DNA from: Adiantum capillus-veneris
Taxonomy: Eukaryota; Streptophyta; Polypodiopsida; Polypodiales; Pteridaceae
Assembly: GCA_014529385.2 (NCBI GenBank)
Contig: CM043971.1
Location: 88,801,340 to 88,865,339, forward strand
DNA: 64,000 bases
Direction of reading: 5' to 3'
Positions 22,290-31,945 of this stretch are shown piece after piece. Under the pieces are notes generated by a model. It was not told the origin of the DNA and did no database searches. It saw only the letters and a program-made list of their open reading frames with translations. Each line of letters begins with the position of its first letter. The first letter of the stretch is position 1. A program made the translations under genes and the position numbers.

Positions 22290-22640
22290 GGTGCCTTGTA
22301 TTGTCAGAGTTTGATTGGCATATTCATGAACAACCTGTGCTGTTCGCAACCATGGGTGCCCCAGTAGCATCCCATATACTCCTTGCACATCTAGTACTAG
22401 GAAGCTGGTCTTGAACTTTTCTTTACCCACCCTTATCTGCATACTTTGTATCTCCTAGTTGCCTGCACAACTCGATGATCCGCCATTCGAACTTTGAAGG
22501 GTGCTAGTTTCAGGTTTGTGATACCCATTCTTTGCGAAAGATGTGTCCCCAGGATATTAACTCCTTCTCCTCCATCCAGTATGACACCAGATAGTGGCTC
22601 CCATTGTTTCCTAACCTTGGCACTTCATCATCTTTGACAA
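22290..22640 (-). pseudogene. Gypsy-1 aspartic protease with altered active site
   Basis: The minus strand reads VILDGGEGVNILG, then THLSQRMGITNLKLAPFKVR, a frameshift, then GVYGMLLGHPWLRTAQVVHE. The LLGHPWL motif is the second retropepsin signature. The catalytic triplet reads D-G-G where D-S-G or D-T-G is expected. Frameshifts and stops show that it is dead. Confidence 0.7.
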
Positions 22641-22729
22641 CAACCAAGTCAATTGCTTTGGCTTCTGCTTCACCTTCCTTTGTTGTCTGATGAATTTCGC
22701 TGCTTTAGGCAAAGTTTTTCTAATGTCAT

Positions 22730-24587
22730 CTAGTTCAACTGTGAGTTTCTGAATTTTGTCACAAATCTTGACATGAATTTCTTCTCTCTCTCTTTATCAG
22801 AGGTATTATCAGAACTTGAAGAATCGGGACTGTCTGCACAATGCCATTCCTCTGTTCTGGTACCTATGGTGCCTTTTTCAATGTTTCCTATTGTAGTTGT
22901 ATCTGATTTATCGTTCCCTAGTTCCTCCACCAGTCCCTGAACTACAGCTAACATAGTCTCAGGAATCCTAGACCCTGACTGATCTGGTTGTGCCTTCTCA
23001 GAAGACTGGGCTGGCATCTTTTGGATGACTTGAGCATCAGAATTTTCTGGCTACTCTGGTAGCTTCTTGGCTAAATCTTCTATGATCTTAGCCGCCAGTT
23101 CTCTCTGCTCCTACCATTCATCGACTACCTTTCCTTTATCCTTTGCCTTCCACACCTCTCTCTGCTGAGTCCATTTGCTACCTTTAGAATTGACTGGTTT
23201 TACCAGCTCTTGTGGGATTTCCTCAATGACTACCTCTTTGCTGCGTGTAATTGCTCGTACAGGAACTGGCTCTGGGGCCTTCGCCTTAGTAGCCACAGTA
23301 GTAGGTGTTTTTGGACACTGAGCTGCAAAATGCCCATACTTGCCACAAGTATAATAGTTTAGGCTTTGGTTCTGAAAATTACCACGACCCCGGCCCCGGC
23401 CCCGGCCCCGGCCACTACCTCCCTGGTATTTGCCGTTCTGAATACCATTACCACTAGTACTTGATTTCTCCTCTTGGGGTACATTGGTTGTCTCCACTTT
23501 AGCTGGTTCAGCATTGGTAGATGCCACTACAGACAAATCTTTTCCCTTCTTGAAGTGATAAATGCGAATGCCACAATTGTTTCATAAATGACCATATGCT
23601 TTGCAATAGGTACACTGTGGACATTCATTGAAAACATGATCTTTAGATTTACACTTTGAACACCAGGTTTCCATTCTTCTAACGGTTGTCTGATCTGGCT
23701 GATTTCAACAATGTGTCGGGCCATCTCATCAATCTTTCTGGACCAAGACCCCTTCTTGGCCTTGTCTTTGCTCCTTTCATATGAGCTGCTTTCAGAGCTA
23801 CTGGAGGTCTTACTAGAATCAGAATTCTCAGTGGAAGAACTGCTACTACTGGACCTCCTCTTCTCTTGACTCCTCTCCTTCTTAGCCTGTTGCTCAAGCT
23901 TCAATGTTCTCTGCACCAAATCATTAAATTTCTTTGTTGTGGTGTAGGCACTTCCTATTCTTTGAGCTTCTTATTGTGGAACCCATTTAGAAACCATGCG
24001 TGTAGCCTCTTTTCTGATGGTGATTCCTACAGCTGCCTGGTTAATTCTTTGATTTTCTCAGCATAACTCCTTACTAACAATTTCCCTTGTTTAATCTTAT
24101 CTAGCTCACAGAGGATGTCCTCATCTCCCCTATTGTCTAAATATTCCAGTCTAAAACCCTTGAGAAATGTGTTTTATGATCTGAGTTGGCAAGCTGGGTG
24201 ATGGTAGTACCATTTCCTTGCTGCATCCTTTAGTGTCTGGGGAAAGTATTCACCCCAGTGATCTTCACCAATATTCTTCAACGCAGCATACTGTTCAAAA
24301 GCTTGGATATGAACGTCTGGATCATCTTTCTTCCCACCTTTGAACATTGGGAAAGAAATTTTCAAATGAAGAGGTATAATCATGCCAGTCAGCATCATCT
24401 TTGCCTCTTTTGACCTTAGGAACCTACTCCATTTTGAAGACTTCTTGTAGTGGTCTATATCAGCATCCCAGTCAATTTCCTCTTCAGTCTCAGTTTTTTT
24501 CTCTTCTCTGGCTTTTCTACAGGAACTATGGCGACTACCCTTGCTGCCTTTGGCCCCATCATCCCTATGTGTGGTCCAAGAACTCCT
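22730..24587 (-). pseudogene. Gypsy-1 gag with three zinc knuckles
   Basis: The minus strand begins near MGPKAARVVAIVPVEKPEKR. It has a Retrotrans_gag-like core (FPMFKGGKKDDPDVHIQAFE, LKDAARKWYYHH), then a Ser/Glu-rich stretch (23880-23760). Two CX2CX4HX4C knuckles follow near 23660-23560 (CSKCKSKDHVFNEC; the next has a TGA inside). A third knuckle near 23350 reads YYTCGKYGHFAAQC, with its first Cys replaced by Tyr. An Arg/Gly-rich repeat (GRGRGRGRG) precedes the third knuckle. TAA and TGA codons replace probable Gln and Arg codons at several places. Confidence 0.8.
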
Positions 24588-24761
24588 TGTAAGACCTAGG
24601 GTAACTGAACCTCGGATCCTCCTCCCTACTGCCCCTTATATAGGCTAGCTCCTAGCACTTGCCCTAAACGAATCCCTAGTCCGCACTGGTCCAGCCGGCC
24701 CTTGGCCTAGATCCCTGACCCCCTAGGTTGGGCCTTGCCCCGTAGGACCCTTGTCCTGACA
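24588..24761 (-). repeat. Gypsy-3 (copy 1) 3' LTR
   Basis: On the minus strand it runs TGTCAGGACAAGGG to GGTCTTACA, 174 bp, with TATA box CCTATATAAGGGG. It is about 85 percent identical by eye to the LTR at 58767-58943 and more distant from 58948-59118. It directly abuts the start of Gypsy-1 gag, so Gypsy-3 probably inserted there. Confidence 0.85.
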
Positions 24762-24778
24762 TTACTCCCCCCTTAAGG
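24762..24778 (-). other. Gypsy-3 (copy 1) polypurine tract
   Basis: On the minus strand, AAGGGGGGAGTAA precedes the LTR. The same tract precedes 58767, which supports both boundaries. Confidence 0.85.
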
Positions 24779-25565
24779 AAGAGTTTTCGTCCTCGAAAAC
24801 ACAAGTAGTAATATCTTCTTAAGAATACTGATGTTCTCTTTATTGACGTACCATAAGTGAGCCAGTTGTCTGTATGACCGATAATTGCTGCAGTGAGGAG
24901 GTTCAATGAAACCAAGAGCAATATCTTGATCTTCAACATTGTTGTCCGTTTGTAGCCACTTGGGTCTAAATGGTAACTCCATTTGTAACTCACTTGAGTG
25001 CTGTAAAGGAGTAACCACAACTAAGAGTCACTTGGGTCTAAATGGTAACTCCATTTATAACTCACTTGAGTACTGTAAAGGAGTAACCACAACTAAGAGT
25101 TGTCCAAATGCATAACCAGTTTTCAGATCTTCTGAAGGTACTGGAATAATGCAAGGAAACCTTGGCATAACTTTCCATGCAGTTGTGAGCCATATTTCCT
25201 ACTCGCCTGAGTATCTTGAAAAGTCCGTAGATAGGGAAAGTCCTTGTGTTGCATTTTTGAATAGTTTGGAACACAAAGAACTACCTGTTCATCCCTCATG
25301 AAGGTTACTTGCCAACATACTTTGTCAGCACACCTGGTAAGTCCTTGACGTATGAAAGTATTGACACAATCTCCAACCCCACCACGAGAGGTGTTCAAAG
25401 TCGAAAATCGTACTTAAGCAGATTCTAGAATAGGGGAAAATCATCTATTCAAAAATGCGTTGTGCTAACGTATGCTCTTAGCATATCCTTTAGCACAAGA
25501 TTACTCTTTGTAATATGCCTATCCCCTTGGATAACTGACAGTACTGAGGTGTGTTTTCCTCACGG
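24779..25565 (-). pseudogene. Gypsy-3 (copy 1) 3' internal region with pol tail relic
   Basis: Matches the reverse complement of 58035-58766 throughout. The last frame before the purine tract ends in FEDENSSLRGE, resembling the W-E-D..F..F-E-D-E end of Gypsy pol C-termini; the rest is degenerate. 24957-25100 is a 72-bp tandem duplication (24957-25028 and 25029-25100, two differences) that is single in the other copy. The region stops at 25565, where Gypsy-2 is inserted. Confidence 0.65.
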
Positions 25566-27566
25566 TGTCGTGTTGTGACACGTACATAGTGGGAACGCAT
25601 GCTACAAGATCTTTCTTGTAATTTTTTAGACACATAATTATCTTTCCTATAATGTACATATGCATATTTAAGTATAATAATAAGCTTTCTATCTCATCCT
25701 ATTATTTTTTTCAAGGGTCACCTATTCTTACTCTACCATCAGAAAATCCTATGGGAAAAACATCAATAGCTCCGTCTCTTTAACTTGGGGCAAAAAATAT
25801 TGATTCTTTATTTCTACTATCTCATTATCATCTCACACCCTAGCTAGATCCTATATCTAGGGTAAACTCCAATATATATATATTCTATGTATTTTTCTTA
25901 TATTTCTTTTTAAATAGCTACTAGGAGGGAATCAAATCCTAGTGGGACACTAGGTGGCATGATTTCAAAGATACACTTATTTTAATGCATTATTGCAAGC
26001 ATGATTACAAAACTTTGTCAACGAGAAATGTCATTATTTCATATGGCATGAGGTGTCCTTTGGAATCAAATGAAAGTCTAGGCTAAGGGGACCACAGGAA
26101 GACTTTTGCTGCCAGAAATGGATCCTATTTTGATGAATTTTTTACACAAGGTTCGAATCCGAATTGGAAAACAATTTTAAAATGAAAATCGTAGCTAATG
26201 AGCTGAATTTTTTGTCCATATTTTTATTTTTTTATTTGGAGCCACGGTTGAGGAGATATGATCAAAATACTGGACCCCAGTCTGCCACATCATGCAAGGA
26301 CAGCTCATTTCCAACTTTTCCAATTCCTGTTCACACTGGCTCCTCTCTTCTTGTGTAAACCCTTGGGGGTTCCCTTCACCTATAAAAGGGGACCTTTTCT
26401 TCTTTGAAAAAAACTCAAGCATTCAAGCCAATGATGATAGAAATTCTTGAGGGAGTGAGTAGTAATGCATAATTGTACTTAGCCATTAACATAAGCCTAA
26501 GCCTACACTTTCTCCTAGAGGAAGACTAGCCATCCTTGCATGCTATCCTTGGAAGATCAACTCTAATCAAAGAAGGGCGTGGACTTGGCATATCAATCAA
26601 AGTTGAATTCTCCCCTCTTCTTCTCTCTCCATCAATAATGGTGCCGAAGGGTTTGTCAAGTAAGATGTGTTCTACATTGATGTTTTCTTGATTTCTTGTT
26701 GTTTTCTTTTTCATATCTAATCCAACATATATATATATCTAATCTCATCTCGTTAACCAAACCTATATCTCTCACTCTTAGTAATTCGTCCTCTCTACAA
26801 ATTTTAGGTTCTCCTTGCTACTACAGGTACATCTCTCCCCGCAGTATCCTTATTGCCTACGGGCAAGAATAGGGTTTGGGAGGGAAACTTCTCATCTCTT
26901 CACTTCTCTCATATCTACATTTCTCACATACTATCTTAGATGAATAACCCACATGATGATCATTTCTATCGCTTTCACTTTGTACGATCTATTAGAATTA
27001 ACGTATGGATTAGCCATAAAATACACTTTCAACAACGTATAGTGTTTCTCTTTGGCCCAGAAAGAATTAATGAAATACTTCTATCACCGGATCCCATCAT
27101 ACTACCTCTCATAGACTATAACTTTTCTTTTGACGTAAGCGTAGTTATCTTGCTATGAACCAAGAGGATTTGTACACACAATTAATCCCAATCACTAGAC
27201 AAAATATATATATTATGGTAAGCACAAAACTACAATTCCAAAGAACAATTCGTAGCCTATTTGGTCAGCCAAGATTGAATTCCATTAGCTCATCTATTAA
27301 CCCTTTCATACTACCCATGATACAATATGACCATAGCCTTGATGTTTTCATCTTCGTGTTATTTTGACATTCTCTTTTGTGTTCTTTCTATGTGTGTGAG
27401 TGCAAGAGAGAAAGAGTGGGACTTCTTTGATTGCACTTCTTTCCAAACCCTAGTCTTCATGGCATCTATGGTTTAACTCCTTCATATAGTTTTTGTTGAG
27501 TTCTCTCACAAACTCTCACAGCCATAAGCCCGGTGCTTTCCTGGTAAGACCGCAAATTTCTCAACA
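25566..27566 (+). repeat. Gypsy-2 5' LTR
   Basis: 2,001 bp, beginning TGTCGTGTTGTGACACGTAC and ending CTCAACA. It matches the reverse complement of 46154-48146 along its whole length. It sits in Gypsy-3 sequence; the flanks here (CCTCACGG) and at 46153 (ACGGT on the minus strand) share ACGG, and 58035 keeps the uninterrupted target. It contains two small related open frames (see 26940-27367). Confidence 0.92.
26940..27367 (+). CDS. two tandem small ORFs inside the Gypsy-2 LTR (72 and 70 codons)
   Basis: 26940-27158 (starts MNNPHDDHFYRFHF) and 27155-27367 (starts MNQEDLYTQLI) overlap by ATGA, so the stop of one overlaps the start of the next. The two peptides resemble each other: a K..FQ..I..LFG..R.N.I core, then P.ILP.I.Y..S.DV, then a hydrophobic end. 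This suggests an internal tandem duplication. Both frames are also open in the 3' LTR (46780-46353, minus) with a few amino-acid changes. I recognise no family. They may be accidental frames in a duplicated regulatory repeat; expression is unknown. Confidence 0.35.
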
Positions 27567-27595
27567 TATTTTTGGTGAACCCGACGCGAAACTGC
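27567..27595 (+). other. Gypsy-2 primer-binding site (candidate)
   Basis: TTTGGTGAACCCGACGCG follows the LTR end by a few bases. TGGTGAACCCGAC has the TGG start expected of a site complementary to a tRNA CCA end. I cannot name the tRNA with confidence. Confidence 0.6.
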
Positions 27596-27619
27596 CAGGG
27601 TGAGAATTTGTGGGTAACC

Positions 27620-28903
27620 ATGGGTGATCATGTTGAGCAACAGGGTATGCATTTTGACGCATCAACAATGCAAATGTTTCAAGCATTTGCAATGTTCATG
27701 CAACAACAACATGGCACTGAAAGAAGGGAGATTTTAGCAACAAAGGCCATACAAGCGGTCGTCAACAGAATGGATCAATTCAATGGCAAAGATGTAACCA
27801 AGTACTTACGCGAGTATGTGAAGGAGATGGAGCTGCATCGCGTGTCAGAAGGTGAGATGATTCAAAGCTTTGAGCTAGTTGTTGCTCCAGAAATTAGGGA
27901 GCATGTTAGGGCAATTAAAGATGGACATGGGAGAAATTGGAAAGAACTCAAAGTAGCTTTAAAGGAGGAATATTTCATGGAGGACGCGAAGAGAGTGACC
28001 AAAAGGACATTCTTAGAATGGGTAGTCACGCCAAAGCAAGGACTATCAATAACAGAGCTACTTAGGGAATTTGAGCGACGCTATGCACAACTCACAAGGA
28101 CAGAAAGGGCCACAATAGATGTAGAGAAGACAGATCTTTTCTTACAAGCTGCAGGTAAAGAGTTTCAAGAAAATTTGGAGCTTCTTCTTGAAGATAAAGA
28201 TGTTGATCAAGGACTAAATACCGATTGGAATGAGGTTGAAGGTGTTGTCTCACTGCTTGCCAAACGACAAAGAAGAAGGGACAAGATGTTAGTAAACACT
28301 ACAAGTCCTTCCACCTCAACTTCTGAGAAAATGGTAAAGCCTACTTTTATCGCTCCTAAGTTTGATGAGTCCATGCTAGATGAGCTTGTGAAGGGAATGC
28401 GTGACTTGAAGGTGAAGCTTGCAAAGCTTGAAGAAAAAGGCCAACCATCAGGGCCACTTCCTAGGCAAAGACAACAGCCCAAAGAAGGGTTTGTTAATAG
28501 ATGTATTTGGTGTGATAGTAGAGACCATGTAAGAAGGGATTGTGATGATTTTAGTGATGCTTTGTCAAAAGATTTTTTCTTTTTTAAGGATGGTAAAATC
28601 CACTTAAGAGAGACAGGTCTACCCTTGAGAACTAACTTTGGGAAGGGGGGAATGAAAACCTTAGTTGAAGATATGGCAACTAAGCATGTCACCTCTTCAG
28701 TTGAGGCAGCTACTTATGGAGTAAAAATTGAACATTTTTGTGATGAAGAGGTCCAAGATATGCAACCAGTGAACAAGGTGACAATTAGAAATGTAGGTAC
28801 AGGTCCAATTGTGGATGAGTTTGCAGAGGCATTTACAGGGAGGGCAATCTACTCAATGGGGGATCTCTACTCAGGGTATAATCAATTTCAGCTTGCAATC
28901 TAA
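27620..28903 (+). pseudogene. Gypsy-2 gag fused to a truncated RT start
   Basis: The ATG at 27620 (ACCATGG) opens a gag of about 400 residues. It has a helical core (DQFNGKDVTKYLREYVKEME, LKEEYFMEDAKR), a basic coiled region, and a zinc knuckle CIWCDSRDHVRRDC near 28500-28545. At about 28750 the frame passes straight into RT (QPVNKVTIRNVG, VDEFAEAF, YSMGDLYSGYNQFQLAI). The protease and the first RT residues are therefore deleted in frame. A TAA at 28901-28903 follows QLAI where relatives have Glu (GAA to TAA), and the RT continues in the same frame beyond it. Confidence 0.85.
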
Positions 28904-30841
28904 AGTAGAGACTTGACAACCATGAGGACACCTTTGGGTTTGGTAAGGATGTGTACCTTGCCACAGGGAGCAACCAACGCGGTTGCACATACGATGAATG
29001 GGATGAATAAGGTCTTACGTGACTTTATTCCTCAAATCACAATGCCTTTCATTGATGATTTGCCTATCAAAGGATGTGAAGAAAGTGACAAAGATGAAGA
29101 TTTGGATCTCAAGGGATGTCGTAGGTTTGTGGTAAATCACATAAATGATTGTGATAAAATTTTGTCTAGGTTGGAAGAAGTGAATCTTACATTGTCAGGG
29201 AAAAAGTCTATGTTTGGTGTCAATGAAGTGCTTATTATGGGGCACATGTGCGGGCCATATGGTAGGAAACCTTGTCCATCAAAGGTAGATGACATCCAAA
29301 TAATGAAAGAAACATGCACTAGCATCACTGAAGTTAGAAGGTTTCTGGGAGCATGTGTCTTCTATGTTATTTGGATTCCACATTATGCACATATAGCCAA
29401 TCCTCTTTATCAGCTGCTTAGAAAGAATCGGAAGTTTAAATGGACAGAAGTACATGTAAAATCCATGGAAAAGCTAAAGGAGTTGCTCCAGTCAGCAACA
29501 ACTTTGAGAAAGGTAGACTATGAGTGTCAAAGGCCAGTAATTGTGACAGTAGACACCAGTCCTACAGGGATTGGATGGGCAATAGGGCAAGATGACAAAG
29601 AAGGACACAAGTATGTGGTAAGATTTGGAGCAAAGGTGCTAAGTGCTCGCCAAAGAAACTATCCACAGATAAAGAGAGATATGGGGTATGGTTATAGCCT
29701 TGAAAAATGGGAAAGAGTACCTAATTGGTGCATGTGTGGTTGTAGAAACAGATTGTCTAGGTCCACTTCTTGGGATGATTACAAGCTGCTCAACACCAGA
29801 CATTGCTATGTTGCGATGGATTGCCTACATTAAGTCCTTAAATCCTGAGTTTAAGCACATTGCAGGTAAAGATAATACAGTGGCAGATATGCTATCAAGG
29901 GCAAGGTATGAAGATGAGTCACAAATGATTGACGAGGGAGATGATGTAGGCACAAAGTTCTATTTTATGTCTCATGTCAAAGGTAACAATGTCTGCATGA
30001 CTAATCTATTTGAATCATTCTTGAAAGAGCTTTATGAGGGTGATTGGCTTCTTATTGGAAGCTACTTGAGTACTCTAACAAAATAGGATGATTGGTCTGA
30101 ACAAGAATTCAAGAGGATACGCAGGAAATCATATGGGTACTTTTTGAGGGATGGTTACTTGTGTAAGCATCCTAAACAAAAGGGTGCTACACCACAACGG
30201 GTTATATGTAAAAAAGAAACTCAAGTAAAGCTCATGCAAGAGTTTCATGAGAGCCTATGGGCTGGACACAGGGGTGTGTGGACAACCTTCTCCAAGTTGA
30301 AAGAAAAATATTGGTGGAAGGGTATGTATAAAGATGTATCTCAATTTGTAGAGTCATGTGTAACTTGTCAAATGTATTCAAATGTCCGACATCGTGATGG
30401 ATTGCACCCTATATATCCACTAGCCATGCACTATAAATGGCTTGTGGATCTAGTCACAATGCCTTTAGGACTCTGGCAGATGAGATACTTGGTTCTTGCA
30501 CGAGAAGACCTAACTAATCAGGTTGAAGGAAGAGCATTAAGAGATAAAACCACAGAAGCTGTGTGCAAATTCCTTCTTGATGAGGTGATTTGCCGTTATG
30601 GTTGTGTGCGAAAAATCACTACAGATAGCGGTGAACTGGATGTCGAAGAAGCAAGGGAGTTCTTTTCTAGATTAGGAATCAAGATTTCTCTTACTACAGC
30701 TTACAACCCTGAAGGAAATGGAAAGAGTGAAAGAGGGCATCCTCCTATCATCAAAGCTTTGGCCAAGGCTTGTGAAGGAAGAGTTGGTGAGTGGCCAAAA
30801 CTATTACCATATGCTTTATGGGCTGATCGTACAACACATAG
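28904..30841 (+). pseudogene. Gypsy-2 RT, RNase H and integrase, interrupted by Copia-2
   Basis: Continues the RT: TTMRTPLGLVRMC, LPQGATNAVAH, and catalytic F-I-D-D (PFIDDLPIKG). RNase H follows with VIVTVDTSPTGIGWAIGQ. A one-base loss near 29685 shifts the frame. RNase H then continues (KHIAGKDNTVADMLSRARYE) to a TAG at 30084. Integrase follows with the H2C2 finger (HESLWAGH and CVTC), ITTDSGEL, and YNPEGNGKSERGH, ending GEWPKLLPYALWADRTTHS at 30841. Copia-2 interrupts the gene there. The rest, starting SVTGYMPAELMYGQ, is at 48786-48252 on the other strand, so the gene is cut by insertion and by inversion. Confidence 0.88.
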
Positions 30842-31031
30842 TGAAGGGGATCGGGGAGCACCACAGACGGAGAGTGAGAGAGAGAAGGAGACAAACACAC
30901 GATGTGGGTGGGGAGACTCAAAGAGTGGCAGCTCCCCCTATGCAGTATACTCACTATAAGTATAGAGTAAACGTGGGCGGGCGCCCATGACCTGGGCGAC
31001 CGGTCAAGCCACATAGGCCTTAACCCCAACA
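30842..31031 (-). repeat. Copia-2 3' LTR
   Basis: On the minus strand it runs TGTTGGGGTTAAGG to GATCCCCTTCA, 190 bp. It differs at about 8 positions from 48792-50604 once the nested insertion there is removed. Its outer flank is CATAG (30837-30841); the other LTR has CTATG (48787-48791), the same duplication seen inverted. Confidence 0.92.
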
Positions 31032-31034
31032 ACC

Positions 31035-31674
31035 TCCCACTTAAAGGACAATGTGCCTTTAAGCAAGATCTACTAGTGTACAACTAATAGAAGGTGAGAG
31101 ATTCTCTCAACCTATGCCCACTAACTCTCGATGAGCTAGTGCATCCGGCTCTATTGATAGACAAACATCCCGCTGCGGAATCCACACAGAGCTAGCTCCA
31201 AGCTCTACAAAGAGTCTACAAGAGCTCATGCACTCCTGCAAGTATCGGTCCAATACCTGCAAACCTCCCCTATGCTCTATGCCAAGATTAGTCATCGAAC
31301 AACTAATCAACCCTGCTGCAAATGCTCCCACTGCAGTTGCTATGTCGGGCCTCGAGATCAGCATCTCGTACATGAGGACACCGAACGTTGATGCAACCCT
31401 GGCAACCTCTGTCACCTCCAACTCAGAACTCAACTCATGGAAATCCTGTCCCCTATCATAGAGACCATGGCACTCTGACTCCCAGCTCTGGAGTGACTCC
31501 TCGTGCCCACCACATATCACATGTGTACCAAGTGTATCCATATGTCCTGAATCTGCATCAAGCTCTGGCATAATCATATCAAGAAATGACTCCACAATAG
31601 TCGACATCTCAGCATCCATGCGAGTCATCTCTGTCATCACCTCTGATGACTCATCCTGCTATGACTCATCCAAT
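31035..31674 (-). pseudogene. Copia-2 3' region, distal duplicate of the RT/RNase H-like vestige
   Basis: A minus-strand frame (31640-31107) contains VLMYEMLISRPDIATAVGAF and GIEHRGGLQVLDRYLQE. This is recognisably the Copia RT-RNase H junction (LMY..L.TRPDI..AVG....... .P...H....R.LRYL) but strongly altered. It repeats the arrangement at 31946-32470. In minus-strand order, each vestige is followed by a purine tract (AAGTGGGAGGTTG) and an LTR, so the unit LTR-tract-vestige is tandemly duplicated. The upstream Ser/Glu/Gln-rich part contains a TAG at a probable Gln. Confidence 0.65.
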
Positions 31675-31866
31675 TGAAGGGGATCGGGGAGCACCACAAA
31701 CGAAGAGTGAAAGAGAGAGAGAAGGAGACACACAACACAGATATGGGTGGGGATACTCAATGAGTGAGAAGCCCCCTATACACTTATGCTATGTATAAGG
31801 TATAGAAGTCAGTGGGCGCCCAGACTCTGGGCGGCCGGGCAAGGGACATACGCCTATACCCCAACA
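31675..31866 (-). repeat. Copia-2 internal extra LTR
   Basis: 192 bp, same orientation and ends as 30842-31031 but clearly diverged. It is preceded on the minus strand by its own purine tract. It probably arose by tandem duplication or by recombination between related elements; no target duplication flanks it. Confidence 0.85.
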
Positions 31867-31945
31867 ACCTCCCACTTAAAGGCGATTGTGCCTTTAAGCA
31901 AGGGAACCTAGTCTAAAGACTACAAAAGGTGAGAGAAAACCGCTC

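Larger units (their letters stand above)
14301..24587 (-). mobile_element. Gypsy-1: decayed Ty3/Gypsy element with extra 3' ORFs, 5' end missing
   Basis: On the minus strand the order is gag (24587-22730), protease (22640-22290), RT (about 22205-21000), RNase H (about 20900-20400), integrase (about 20080-18951), extra ORFs (18730-15004), polypurine tract and 3' LTR (14991-14301). RT before integrase defines Gypsy. Its 5' LTR is not present: the Gypsy-3 LTR at 24588 abuts the gag start. Stops and frameshifts occur throughout. About 4 kb of sequence with coding potential sits between integrase and the 3' LTR, the position where Tat and Athila relatives carry additional genes. Confidence 0.85.
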
